NCBI RefSeq assembly: GCF_039541915.1
Contig: NZ_BAABHD010000084.1
Location: 372,001-436,000 of the forward strand
Source of the DNA: Nibrella saemangeumensis
GTDB lineage: Bacteria; Bacteroidota; Bacteroidia; Cytophagales; Spirosomataceae
Direction: 5' to 3'
Length of the DNA stretch: 64,000 nucleotides
Both the position numbers and the translations under genes were made by a program. Position 1 is the stretch's first letter. Each line of letters opens with the position of its first letter. A model generated the notes under the pieces. The model was not told the DNA's origin and searched no databases. It saw only the letters and a list, made by a program, of their open reading frames with translations. This document shows positions 24,902-33,506 of this stretch, piece by piece.

Positions 24902-25840
24902 ATGAAAGCTCGCTTTATAAACGTGTTTCTGCTGTGGACAGCGCTTTTTATCCTGACGTTACCGTGTTCGGCCCAGTTTCAACCCATGGGTGGGCAACCC
25001 GCTCAGGACGGTATCCGGCAGGGGCGGTTTATTGGGGTGGTAGCGGGTACGGCTCTGTTTTACGGCGTGACGCTGGTCATGCTCAAAAAAACGTGGTATA
25101 AAAAGAAAGTCAGGTTTCATTCCTTCAACGACAACCGCGAGTGGCTGCAAATGGATAAGATTGGCCACGCGGCCACGGCCTACTGCATGAGCCGGGGTGG
25201 TTACGAGCTCATGCGCTGGAGCGGGGTCAGCGAGCGGGCTTCTATTCTGACCGGCGGGCTGCTGGCGCTGCTGTTTCAATCGACCATTGAAGTATACGAC
25301 GGCTATTCGGAGGGCTGGGGGTTCTCCAAAATGGATATGGTGGCCAATGTGGCCGGTACGATGCTGTTTGTGGGGCAGCAGTATGGTTTCGGCGAGCAGA
25401 AAGTGACCATGAAGTATGGGTTTCGGAAGAGTATTTACCCGCCGTACCGCTCCGACCTGCTGGGCCGTAAAACGGGTGTGCAACTGTTGAAAGATTATAA
25501 CGCCCAGCAATACTGGCTGTCGCTGAACCTGGCGTCGGTGCTGCCGGTTGGACCATTGTTTCCCCGCTGGCTGAACCTGGACCTGGGCTACAGCGGCAGC
25601 GGCATGATTGGCGGGCACGAAAATCCCATTGTGTTTGACAAAGACGGCCGCGAGGTGAAATTCCAGCGGTATCGTCAGTTTTATATATCGCCGGATGCCG
25701 ACCTGTCGCGGCTGCCGGTCAATTCGTCGCTGCAGCGCTTTATCGGCACGGCGCAATTCTTCAAGATACCGGCACCAACCGTTGAGTTCAACCGGATTCA
25801 TAAAGTTCGGTTCCACCCACTGTCCCTGAGCAAAGACTAA
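24902..25840 (+). CDS. DUF2279-family membrane/periplasmic protein
   Basis: 312 residues with a signal peptide (ILTLPCSAQ, cleavage near residue 24) and one further hydrophobic helix (about 44-62). The DUF2279 segment reads WLQMDKIGHAATAYCMSRGGYELMRW followed by VYDGYSEGWGFSKMDMVANVAG, with the conserved DK-GH and D-x2-N residues. These proteins resemble YfiM lipoproteins and have no known biochemical role. The C-terminal 150 residues (LNLASVLPVGPLFPRWLNLDLGYS) may form outer-membrane-like strands. Confidence 0.8.
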   Translation: MKARFINVFLLWTALFILTLPCSAQFQPMGGQPAQDGIRQGRFIGVVAGTALFYGVTLVMLKKTWYKKKVRFHSFNDNREWLQMDKIGHAATAYCMSRGGYELMRWSGVSERASILTGGLLALLFQSTIEVYDGYSEGWGFSKMDMVANVAGTMLFVGQQYGFGEQKVTMKYGFRKSIYPPYRSDLLGRKTGVQLLKDYNAQQYWLSLNLASVLPVGPLFPRWLNLDLGYSGSGMIGGHENPIVFDKDGREVKFQRYRQFYISPDADLSRLPVNSSLQRFIGTAQFFKIPAPTVEFNRIHKVRFHPLSLSKD

Positions 25841-25928
25841 ACAGGCTGCCGTTCAACCCGTCAGGGAACCTTTTATCTACTCTCTGCTTTTAGTGGATAA
25901 GATTTGACCCGCTCCCGACAAAAACAAG

Positions 25929-27965
25929 ATGAGTGAGAATCCGTTTTTGCAACCGTACCGCACCCCACACGAAACGGTACCGTTCGACAAAATCAAGAAC
26001 GAGCATTACCTGCCGGCCTTGAAAATCGCCATTGAGCAAGGGAAAAAAGAGGTTGACGCTATCGTTACTAACCCGGCCAAACCGACCTTCGAGAACACGA
26101 TTGTGGCCCTGGAACGGGCCGGTGAGCAGGTAAGTAAGGTATCGGCGGTGATGTTCAACCTGAACAGCTCCGAAACCTCCCCCGAACTGCAGGCCATTGT
26201 CCGCGAAGCTTCGCCGTTGCTAACCGAATATGGCAACGACATCTCGCTGAACGAAAAACTCTTTGCGCGGGTGAAAGCCGTATATGAGCAGCGGGATAAG
26301 CTGAAGCTGGACACGGAGAGCAAAATGCTGCTGGAGAAATCCTACAAAGGGTTTGCCCGCAACGGCGCTAACCTGAGCCCGGCCGATAAGGAGAAGTACC
26401 GGGAAATCAGCAAGGAGCTCTCGCAATTGTCCCTCAAGTTCGGCGAAAACGTGCTGAGCGAGACCAACGAGTATATGCTGGAAATTACCGATGAGAAAGA
26501 CCTGGCTGGTCTGCCGGATTTCGCCCGTGAAGCGGCTAAGCAAACCGCCAAACAGAAAGGCAAAGCCGGTTGGGTATTCACGCTTCAGGCTCCGAGTTAC
26601 CTGCCGTTCATGCAGTATGCCGAGAACCGCGATCTGCGGAAGAGACTCTTCCTGGCCTATAACTCCCGGGGTTTTCAGAATAATAAGAATAACAACGAGC
26701 AGACGATTCAGCGCCTGGTGCAGCTTCGCTACGATCGGGCTAAATTGATGGGCTACAATACCCACGCCGATTACATGCTCGAAGACCGCATGGCCGGTTC
26801 CAACAAGCGTGTGCAGGAGTTCCTCGACGAAATGCTGGGCTACTCAAAGCCCGTTGCCGAGAAGCAGTTGGCGGAGCTGACGGCATACGCAAAGGATAAA
26901 GGTTTCAAAGGCGACCAGATCGAAAACTGGGACTACAGCTTCTACGCCGAGAAACTGAAGAAGGAGCGCTACAACCTCGATGACGAGATGCTGAAGCCCT
27001 ACTTCAAGCTGGAGAACGTGCTGAACGGGGCTTTCACGGTGGCTAACAAACTGTACGGTCTTACCTTCAAGGAAAACAAGGACATTCCGGTATACAATCC
27101 GGAGGTCAAAGCCTACGAGGTATTCGACGAAAACGGCAAATTTCTGGCGGTATTTTACGGTGACTTTCACCCCCGCTCCGGCAAACGCGCCGGTGCCTGG
27201 ATGAACGGAATTCGGGGGCAGGAAGTGGTTAACGGTGTTAACATCCGCCCCCACGTGGTAAACGTCTGTAACTTTACCCGCCCCACGGAGACACGTCCTT
27301 CTCTGCTGACCTTCAACGAAGTAACTACGCTGTTCCATGAGTTCGGTCACGGTCTGCACGGTATGCTGGCCAACGGCAAATATAAGAGCCTGTCGGGTAC
27401 CAGCGTGGCCTGGGATTTTGTGGAACTGCCGTCGCAGGTGATGGAGAACTGGTGCTACGAGCCCGAAGCGCTGCGGCTGTTTGCAAAGCACTATCAGACC
27501 GGCGAGGTGATTCCGCAGGAACTGATCGACAAAATCCGCGCCAGCCAGAACTTCCTGGCCGGTATCGGCAACCTGCGTCAGGTACGCCTGGGCCTGGTGG
27601 ATATGTACTGGCACAGCCAGAAACCAACCGGCGAATCGGTATCCGATGTAGAGAAGAAAGTAGACGAGAAAACAAAGCTGTTCCCGACAGCTCCGGGTGT
27701 AGCCATCAGTACAGCCTTCTCGCACATCTTTGCGGGTGGGTATTCGTCCGGCTACTACAGCTATAAATGGTCGGAGGTGCTGGATGCCGATGCGTTCGAA
27801 GCCTTTAAAGAAAAAGGAATCTTTAACCGCGAGGTAGCCACCAAATTCCGCAAGAACGTGCTGGAGAAAGGTGGCACCGAAAAGCCGATGGAACTGTACA
27901 AGAAGTTCCGGGGCCGGGAACCGTCACCGCAGGCCATGCTGCGCCGGAGTGGCTTGGTGCTGTAA
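25929..27965 (+). CDS. M3-family zinc metallopeptidase (oligopeptidase A / Dcp type)
   Basis: 678 residues without a signal peptide, so probably cytoplasmic. The zinc site is FHEFGHGLHGM (HExxH), and the downstream Glu ligand falls in the SGTSVAWDFVELPSQVMENW segment about 30 residues on. The C-terminal YSSGYYSYKWSEVLDADAFEAF is typical of thimet oligopeptidase-like enzymes. It degrades short peptides, removing dipeptides or cutting oligopeptides. Length suits Dcp/PrlC. A strong terminator follows. Confidence 0.93.
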   Translation: MSENPFLQPYRTPHETVPFDKIKNEHYLPALKIAIEQGKKEVDAIVTNPAKPTFENTIVALERAGEQVSKVSAVMFNLNSSETSPELQAIVREASPLLTEYGNDISLNEKLFARVKAVYEQRDKLKLDTESKMLLEKSYKGFARNGANLSPADKEKYREISKELSQLSLKFGENVLSETNEYMLEITDEKDLAGLPDFAREAAKQTAKQKGKAGWVFTLQAPSYLPFMQYAENRDLRKRLFLAYNSRGFQNNKNNNEQTIQRLVQLRYDRAKLMGYNTHADYMLEDRMAGSNKRVQEFLDEMLGYSKPVAEKQLAELTAYAKDKGFKGDQIENWDYSFYAEKLKKERYNLDDEMLKPYFKLENVLNGAFTVANKLYGLTFKENKDIPVYNPEVKAYEVFDENGKFLAVFYGDFHPRSGKRAGAWMNGIRGQEVVNGVNIRPHVVNVCNFTRPTETRPSLLTFNEVTTLFHEFGHGLHGMLANGKYKSLSGTSVAWDFVELPSQVMENWCYEPEALRLFAKHYQTGEVIPQELIDKIRASQNFLAGIGNLRQVRLGLVDMYWHSQKPTGESVSDVEKKVDEKTKLFPTAPGVAISTAFSHIFAGGYSSGYYSYKWSEVLDADAFEAFKEKGIFNREVATKFRKNVLEKGGTEKPMELYKKFRGREPSPQAMLRRSGLVL

Positions 27966-27991
27966 GAAGAACCAGCGTAAATGGATTTTAG

Positions 27992-28017
27992 AAGAAGCCG
28001 GCTCTCACCGGCTTCTT
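27992..28017 (+). terminator. Intrinsic terminator after the M3 peptidase gene
   Basis: 10-bp stem AAGAAGCCGG / CCGGCTTCTT with a 6-nt loop, followed by TCTTTTTG. It lies between convergent genes. Confidence 0.85.
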
Positions 28018-28041
28018 TCTTTTTGCTCGTCCCCGACGGTT

Positions 28042-28815
28042 CTAACTATCCAGCCAACTCTTAAAGGCCTCCGCTTTTTCGCGGCTGACGAAAATTTCCT
28101 CATCGGTGGGGCGGTTGTGCAGCCAGAGCCGCAGGCGGCCGTTGAAGTGCGGCTCGATGCGCTCAATAGCGCCCAACTGGCTGATGTACTTCCGGTTGAT
28201 TCGGTGGAAGAGTTTAGGGTCCAACTTGCCCTCTAGTTCGTCCAGCGTTTCGTCAACAATGAACTTGCGGTTTTCGCTGGTGACCAGAAACACTACTTTT
28301 TCGTCGGCGTAGATGTACTGGATGTCGCGGGTATCCACTACCTCAAACCGGCCACCCTGTTTCAGGAGAAAGCGGCTTTTGTAGGCAACGGGTTTTACGC
28401 CGTAGGCTTCGAGTACCTTCGTCAGATTTTCGGGAGTGGAGGTCTGCTGGTTTCGCTTGAACTTGCCGATCGCCAGTTCCAGTTCGTCCTTTTCGATGGG
28501 CTTAAGCAGGTAATCAACGCTGTTGACCTTGAATGCCTTCAGCGCGTATTCGTCATAGGCGGTAGTAAAAATGACGGGCGTAGTGATGTTAACCTGCTGA
28601 AAGGCTTCAAAACTCAGCCCATCGGCGAGCTGAATATCCATCAGCAGCAGATCCGGTGCCGAACGTCCTGTATCCTGGTTAGTCTGCCACCACCGCACAA
28701 GGGCCCGTACGCTTTCCAGACGGTCCATCACTTCAGCCTCCGGCTCTACCTCCTGTACCAGCGATTCCAGCCGTTTGGCCGCCAGCGGTTCATCTTCCAC
28801 AATTAGTACTTTCAT
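28042..28815 (-). CDS. LytTR-family response regulator
   Basis: 257 residues. The receiver domain (about 1-125) has the acidic pair in VEDEP, the phospho-acceptor Asp in LLLMDIQLADG and the Lys in VDYLLKPIEKDEL. The LytTR DNA-binding domain (about 150-255) has YIYADEKVVFLVT and HRINRKYISQL. It follows a LytS-type kinase and a DUF2807 gene on the same strand with an 81-bp gap, so the kinase is the likely partner. It shares the MDIQLADGLSF phospho-site block with the second LytT at 56525. Confidence 0.92.
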   Translation of the reverse strand: MKVLIVEDEPLAAKRLESLVQEVEPEAEVMDRLESVRALVRWWQTNQDTGRSAPDLLLMDIQLADGLSFEAFQQVNITTPVIFTTAYDEYALKAFKVNSVDYLLKPIEKDELELAIGKFKRNQQTSTPENLTKVLEAYGVKPVAYKSRFLLKQGGRFEVVDTRDIQYIYADEKVVFLVTSENRKFIVDETLDELEGKLDPKLFHRINRKYISQLGAIERIEPHFNGRLRLWLHNRPTDEEIFVSREKAEAFKSWLDS

Positions 28816-28896
28816 ATTCTGGTCGTAAGTCAGAGCGGGTCGTCGCCAGGCAGTCTGGTATTAGCCCTATCGACTGGCGACTACCCACTATTGACT

Positions 28897-29898
28897 TTAT
28901 AAGAGTGGTAACCTGACAATAAAATCCTTCTCCGTCTGCTGAATTTCCACCTGCCGGCCGGCGAGTTGAGCGTAGCGGCTTTGCAGGTTACGCAGACCAA
29001 TACCCGTGGAAACGGTATTCAGGCGGCTTTTCAGCTGAAGGCTGTTTCCCACGATGAGGTGCTGGCCGTCTGAGGTGATGCCCACCGTTAGCGGGTTCTC
29101 CTGCGAGCATTCGTTATGCTTGACTACGTTTTCGAGCAGGGTCAGCAGGCCCTGGGTGACAATCTGCTTCTGTTTGTCTTCGTCGGCAAGCTGAATGGCG
29201 TACCGGAAGTTGTCTCCGAAGCGCATATGCTGAATAAACAGGTACGATTCGGCAATGCGGAGCTCCGTGGCCAGCTCCACCGTGTTCTGGTCGGAATGCT
29301 GCAAATTGTAGCGAAACATCTTCGACAGCCGCTCCACAAACTGCACCGCTTTTCGGGAATCCTCCGGAATCAGGGCGGTCAGGATGTTCAGCGAATTGAA
29401 CAGAAAGTGTGGGTTTATCTGATTCTTCAGCGACTCGAATTCTGCCTTCAGCACCGCTTGCTTCAAGCCTTCCTCCATCAGCAGCAGGCCTTTCCAGCGT
29501 TCCACAAACGACTTCAGGGAGTACACGGCGGTGATGGCCGAGGTAATGACGGCAAACATCCCGCAGGTAAAGAAATAATCCTCAGCCGCGAAAGGTACCT
29601 GCCACATGACCCCGATCATGTTGAGCAGAATAAATCCGGTTATGGCAGCTACAATGCCGCTGGAGGTAAGCGTTACGGCCACGAATCGTTGCGGGGAGAG
29701 TTGTTCGGCAGTCCGGTTGATCAGGTAAGGCACCACCCAGGCCAGGAGCAGGTAAATCGCAAAGCCGGTCGCAATCACGAGCCCTATTAGTTGAAGCTTT
29801 ATGGCAGTGGGTACGGCGGTATCAACGGTAAGCAGAAAATACGCTAACAGCAGGGCTACCAAAGCAATACCAATAAACCGGCCAAATCGATGTTTCAT
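28897..29898 (-). CDS. LytS-type sensor histidine kinase
   Basis: 333 residues. Four hydrophobic helices (about 8-27, 32-56, 71-96 and 103-125) form a membrane domain without a periplasmic sensor. The His_kinase domain carries QINPHFLFNSLNILTALI, with the phospho-acceptor His in NPHFLFN, then a degenerate HATPase with LLENVVKHNE and GIGLRNLQSRYAQL. This is the usual Bacteroidota LytS layout. It lies between a DUF2807 gene and its response regulator. Confidence 0.9.
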   Translation of the reverse strand: MKHRFGRFIGIALVALLLAYFLLTVDTAVPTAIKLQLIGLVIATGFAIYLLLAWVVPYLINRTAEQLSPQRFVAVTLTSSGIVAAITGFILLNMIGVMWQVPFAAEDYFFTCGMFAVITSAITAVYSLKSFVERWKGLLLMEEGLKQAVLKAEFESLKNQINPHFLFNSLNILTALIPEDSRKAVQFVERLSKMFRYNLQHSDQNTVELATELRIAESYLFIQHMRFGDNFRYAIQLADEDKQKQIVTQGLLTLLENVVKHNECSQENPLTVGITSDGQHLIVGNSLQLKSRLNTVSTGIGLRNLQSRYAQLAGRQVEIQQTEKDFIVRLPLL

Positions 29899-29934
29899 GA
29901 ATATTGATTATTCTCCTTACCGGAACCAAGCCCC

Positions 29935-30705
29935 TTAAACCCGGCCAATGGAACTCGCTCCTGAACTTTTGAACTGAATGCGGGGCTCTCCGCGATACTG
30001 AATCTTACTGGCTCCCGTAGCTTCTGCCCACAACTGATTGAGCACATTCAGCCGGGCTGAACAGGCTCCCGTTACATCAATCCTGGCTTCGCTGACCTGA
30101 AAATCGAACGCCTGCAACTGCGAAGCGCCCGTCAGGTCGGCCGACAGCCGCGCACCGTGACCAACCAGCGTCAGCCGCGAGGCTCCGGATACATCCGCCG
30201 TCATCTGTTCGGCTTCGCCATCGTAGTTGATGTTGCAGGCTCCGCTAATGCTCAGGTCCATCGTCTGTTGTTTGGTGAATCCATTGAGTTGCACGGCGCA
30301 GGCTCCCGATACGTCGAGCTTCTTAAGATCGGGCGTAGTGATGGTCAGGAACAGATCACGCTGCCGTCGCCAGAAGCCGAAGCGGGAACCTAGTTTCAGG
30401 GTGCGGCCATACTGCCGGACCCGCAGGCAGTCGATAGCCCGGCGCGTGCCGCGCAGGGTGATGGTTGCGGTGTTGCCGGGCGTTACCAGCACGTTCAGCG
30501 CTCCCCAGATTGCCAGGGAGTCAAACGGGCTGAGGTCGCGGTTCTCGGTGACATCTTCGTACGATTCTTTTCCCACCTGCCACCAGACCGTGCCGATCAG
30601 GGCCAGCAGCCCGACCGACAGCAGGACCAGGTGAAGGTAATGGGTAACCGCATCCGGCGCTAACAGGTCCATAGCCAGTAAATTAATAGTCAGTAAAGTA
30701 CTCAT
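29935..30705 (-). CDS. DUF2807 (GIN-domain) protein
   Basis: 256 residues. One hydrophobic helix near the N-terminus (about 25-43) is followed by a right-handed beta-helix-like region with a repeated [ST]GA[CS] motif: LDVSGACAV, LSISGACNI, ADVSGASRL, ADLTGASQL, IDVTGACSA, AEATGASKI and KSSGASSI. This is typical of the GIN/auto-transporter-adhesin-head domain (DUF2807) often encoded with LytS/LytT systems in Bacteroidota. It is 36 bp upstream of the kinase gene and probably cotranscribed. A start at 30672 (MDLLAP) is an alternative. Confidence 0.85.
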   Translation of the reverse strand: MSTLLTINLLAMDLLAPDAVTHYLHLVLLSVGLLALIGTVWWQVGKESYEDVTENRDLSPFDSLAIWGALNVLVTPGNTATITLRGTRRAIDCLRVRQYGRTLKLGSRFGFWRRQRDLFLTITTPDLKKLDVSGACAVQLNGFTKQQTMDLSISGACNINYDGEAEQMTADVSGASRLTLVGHGARLSADLTGASQLQAFDFQVSEARIDVTGACSARLNVLNQLWAEATGASKIQYRGEPRIQFKSSGASSIGRV

Positions 30706-30855
30706 TTTCTTTTTTGGTGTGAATAGTTTGTCGAATCAAAGTTGGCGGAACTGGTTGCTAAAATCAATTGAAGTTCGATGAAGCACCAAAATGGGCGGAT
30801 GATTGCCGACGCTAAAAAGATGAGCCGTCGGGCCTCCTTCATTCCCCGAAAAGGT

Positions 30856-30863
30856 TATTTTTG
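30856..30863 (+). promoter_or_regulatory. -7 box upstream of the DUF4494 gene
   Basis: TATTTTTG fits TAnnTTTG and lies 68 bases before the ATG at 30932. Confidence 0.4.
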
Positions 30864-30931
30864 CTCCCCTCATTAGAAGGCCGAGTGCCAAACGTCAAAC
30901 GTCGACCATCAAAACTTAAACGCAAAAAGAT

Positions 30932-31450
30932 ATGCCCAGCTGGTTTTTAGGGAAAATACGTTACCAACAAACCGACGATTCGCTGACCGATACCCGTAAA
31001 GACGGTTCCGGCGAACTACCCCGGCTCAAGACCATCAACGAAGCTTACCTGCTTGATGCCGTTTCGTATACCGACGCCGAAGCCCGGCTGTACCGGCTGG
31101 TTGCCGACAATACGCCCGAATTCAGCATCACCGCCATCCGGCCCATGCGGCTGAGCGATGTGTTTCATTTCGAGGGCGGGGAAAAGTGGTATAAGTGCAA
31201 GGTTATTTACATGACCGAAGATGAACGCAGCGGTAAGGAGAAGAAGGTCATAAACATGATGCTGGTAAATGCCGGAACCGTAAAGGAAGCTCACGCCCGC
31301 ATTGAAGAGAGCCTCCGGACCATGCTGGTGCCGTTCGAGATCACCGACATCAACCTGACGCCGATTCTGGAGGTCTGGCCATACGAGCCCGAAGAAGAGA
31401 AAATTCCGGCAAACCTCCGGCCGTTGAGTGAGGTAGCCGTTCAGGCGTAA
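30932..31450 (+). CDS. DUF4494-family protein
   Basis: 172 residues, soluble, no signal peptide. It starts MPSWFLGKIRYQ, continues with INEAYLLDAVSYTDAEARLYRL and FEGGEKWYKCKVIYMTEDE, and matches the Bacteroidota-only DUF4494 family. The function is unknown. It is a single-gene unit ended by a very strong hairpin. Confidence 0.85.
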   Translation: MPSWFLGKIRYQQTDDSLTDTRKDGSGELPRLKTINEAYLLDAVSYTDAEARLYRLVADNTPEFSITAIRPMRLSDVFHFEGGEKWYKCKVIYMTEDERSGKEKKVINMMLVNAGTVKEAHARIEESLRTMLVPFEITDINLTPILEVWPYEPEEEKIPANLRPLSEVAVQA

Positions 31451-31453
31451 CTA

Positions 31454-31494
31454 AACAGCAATCCCCGGCCTGCCAGGCCGGGGATTGCTGTTTC
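31454..31494. terminator. Two-way terminator between convergent genes
   Basis: Perfect 19-bp stem (31454-31472 with 31476-31494) with a 3-nt loop; the outer ends are AAACAG and CTGTTT. It lies between the DUF4494 gene and the convergent TonB-like gene. Confidence 0.85.
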
Positions 31495-31512
31495 TGAGGA
31501 TTGGATTTACCC

Positions 31513-32316
31513 TTAACGGGTCACGTGATCCGGTCCTTTTCTGATGGTAAGAATTCCCTTTTTGTAGCGTACGGCGAGCGAGACCGTAGAGCGAATCGGA
31601 ATGCCGTCAAACGTAGCCGGCTTCCAGTTGGGCATGTCTTCAAAGGCATCCATCAGAAACGTTGGCTCATCATCGTTGGCCGGCTTAAAGGGTTTGGGCG
31701 AATTCACCTGGCCTTCCTGCGATGGGAAGATAAAATACAGGTTTTCGACGGCACCGTCTGTACCGACATCAAAGCGGACCAGCATTCGGGGGGCCCGCAG
31801 GGGATGCAGGTCCCGGTCCATGTAGGTCTGCAGATGGGTAATCAGTTGCTGCGGATCCGCAGCAAAGCGCGCTTCCTGCAGGAAGTCGGTGCAGGGAACA
31901 ACCTCACCGGCCTGACCATAGCAGATCGCTTTTTTGCGTGTTCCGTTTTTATAGTATTCCCGTCGCTTGAGGGTACCGTCTTCGGTGTAAACCAGGAAAG
32001 CACCATGCCGGACATTATTGCGGTAATCGCTGATCCAGTACAGTTTTCCGCTTGGATACCAGTATTTGGTAAATCCATTTTTGATCCGTTTTTGGTAATC
32101 GCTGTACTGCTCTTCCATCTGCAGCACTCCGCCGGTACTATACGTCCTGAGGGTAGCCAGGAGGTTGTTGCGGTCATGATAAACAACTTCTTCGATCCGG
32201 TTGCCACGATCATGACGTTCTTTGCGGGCATACATCCGGTCATCCGGGGTGACGGAGAGCAAACTAACTACTAGAAGTCCCGTGAAGGACAGCAAAAAAG
32301 GGCGTTGCGTTGCCAT
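31513..32316 (-). CDS. Exported protein with MORN-like repeats and a TonB C-terminal-like domain
   Basis: 267 residues with a hydrophobic signal segment (LLSFTGLLVVSLLS). The N-terminal half has MORN/YwqK-type repeats (YSTGGVLQMEEQY, YWYPSGKLYWISDY, VYTEDGTLKRREYY). The C-terminal part (MLVRFDVGTDGAVENLYF ... PNWKPATFDGIPIRSTVSLAV) resembles the TonB_C fold of periplasmic energy-transducer-like proteins in Bacteroidota. It lacks the long Pro-rich linker of true TonB, so it is more likely a TonB-domain protein of unknown role than a working transducer. Confidence 0.65.
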   Translation of the reverse strand: MATQRPFLLSFTGLLVVSLLSVTPDDRMYARKERHDRGNRIEEVVYHDRNNLLATLRTYSTGGVLQMEEQYSDYQKRIKNGFTKYWYPSGKLYWISDYRNNVRHGAFLVYTEDGTLKRREYYKNGTRKKAICYGQAGEVVPCTDFLQEARFAADPQQLITHLQTYMDRDLHPLRAPRMLVRFDVGTDGAVENLYFIFPSQEGQVNSPKPFKPANDDEPTFLMDAFEDMPNWKPATFDGIPIRSTVSLAVRYKKGILTIRKGPDHVTR

Positions 32317-32449
32317 AAGTGTGAGGGTTTGGGTGTGGTAAGCTGGACTTTACCCAAAGACAACGGAACTGGCTAAACGTTGCAGCATTCAGGAAATTAC
32401 CCGTAGCGGTTTTCAGGCTGATTTTATTAGAATTTACTGTTATGAAAGA

Positions 32450-32514
32450 ACCCCTCTTTAAGGCGCATCAACCAGCAACTACGATTTACCTGGTTGATGT
32501 GCCCTAAGAGGGGT
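32450..32514 (-). terminator. Large hairpin after the carbonic anhydrase operon
   Basis: Outer arms ACCCCTCTT (from 32450) and AAGAGGGGT (ending 32514) pair, continued inward by CATCAACCAG / CTGGTTGATG with a small internal bulge. Read on the minus strand it is followed by TTCTTTC, which fits termination of the minus-strand carbonic anhydrase operon. Confidence 0.65.
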
Positions 32515-32551
32515 CCGGAAGGCCTAGTCGGCTTATTGACGAGCGGGATTA

Positions 32552-33199
32552 CTACTGGCCTAAGTCACCCGTCAGGTTATAGATGGCCTTAATTTCTTCT
32601 AAGATGCTTTTAAAGTCAATGTTCAGATCAATAATACGTCCGGTTCTCAGATCAAATACCCAGCCATGTACCTCAGGATATCCTTCTGTTGCATAGGTTA
32701 CCTGGAGGGCCGCCGTTTTGATGATGTTTACGCACTGCTCTTTTACGTTTAATTCAACTAAGCGGTCGTATCGCTTATCCAGGTCGGTTATGGCATCGAG
32801 TTCTGCTTTATGCAGTCGATACACATCGCGAATGTTACGCAGCCAGGGATTGAGGATGCCTAAATCCTGCGGAGTCATGGCCGCTTTAACGCCCCCGCAG
32901 TTATAATGGCCGCATACGATTATATGCTTTACCTTTAAATGCCGGATCGCATAGTTAAGCACAGACATTACATTAAGGTCAACATTATTGACCAGGTTTG
33001 CGACGTTACGATGCACAAATACCTCTCCCGGCCCCAGGCCCATCAGATCTTCTGCGGTGACCCGGCTATCGCTGCAGCCAATGTATAGGTATTCCGGCGT
33101 TTGCGTTTTTGCCAATTGCGTAAAGAAATCTTCACTGCTGCTTTTTTTCTGCTCAATCCATTTCTTGTTGTTCTCAAAGATTTGCTCGTATGAGGTCAT
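32552..33199 (-). CDS. can: Beta-class carbonic anhydrase
   Basis: 215 residues, cytoplasmic. It interconverts carbon dioxide and bicarbonate using zinc. All active-site residues are present: Cys42, Asp44 and Arg46 in GCSDSR, His98 and Cys101 in CGHYNCGG. It resembles E. coli Can in size and in the GPGEVFVHRNVAN block. It is the last gene of an apparent operon with a bestrophin-type channel; 18 bases separate it from a leftover fragment of a second carbonic anhydrase. Confidence 0.93.
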   Translation of the reverse strand: MTSYEQIFENNKKWIEQKKSSSEDFFTQLAKTQTPEYLYIGCSDSRVTAEDLMGLGPGEVFVHRNVANLVNNVDLNVMSVLNYAIRHLKVKHIIVCGHYNCGGVKAAMTPQDLGILNPWLRNIRDVYRLHKAELDAITDLDKRYDRLVELNVKEQCVNIIKTAALQVTYATEGYPEVHGWVFDLRTGRIIDLNIDFKSILEEIKAIYNLTGDLGQ

Positions 33200-33217
33200 A
33201 GTATATGGTTTTGGGGG

Positions 33218-33484
33218 TTAAATTCTCTGGGTGGTCGACGTGCGTATTTGCTCGTCAAAAAAGGGTACTTCGCCGGTCGGTCTGCTCGTATAGCGCCCGC
33301 GCTCAATTTTCATTTCGCCTTTGTCAATAAACTCAGCAATAATCGGACTTGTTTCTTTAATCGGCTTTATTGTTAAATGTTCATTTAACCCGGACAACTT
33401 TACATGATTGACAAACCGATCATTGCCTTGAAGGGCTAGTTCGGGCGTGATCTGGCGCTGAGCCTCCTTGACGTGTTTACACAT
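33218..33484 (-). pseudogene. C-terminal remnant of a second beta-carbonic anhydrase
   Basis: The open frame reads from about residue M23 of a longer open stretch (33218-33550). FVNHVKLSGLNEHLTIKPI then KETSPIIAEFIDKGEMKIE and TGEVPFF match the last helix-strand block of beta-carbonic anhydrases (the family pattern is FVDKV-x2-NV-x-TI-x-RI...SPILAELEKEGKIKI...TGKV). The zinc-binding half (CxDxR, HxxC) is absent, and the space upstream is filled by the bestrophin gene. The 88-residue product might still be made, but could not be catalytic. It is not a copy of the adjacent gene's C-terminus (which reads VHGWVFDLRTGRI). Confidence 0.6.
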
Positions 33485-33506
33485 AAAAAGGGTTAAATCG
33501 GTTCTA

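Noticed and set aside
29116..29790. A 224-codon plus-strand open frame across the LytS gene
   Set aside because: Lies fully inside the minus-strand kinase gene, whose motifs are unambiguous.
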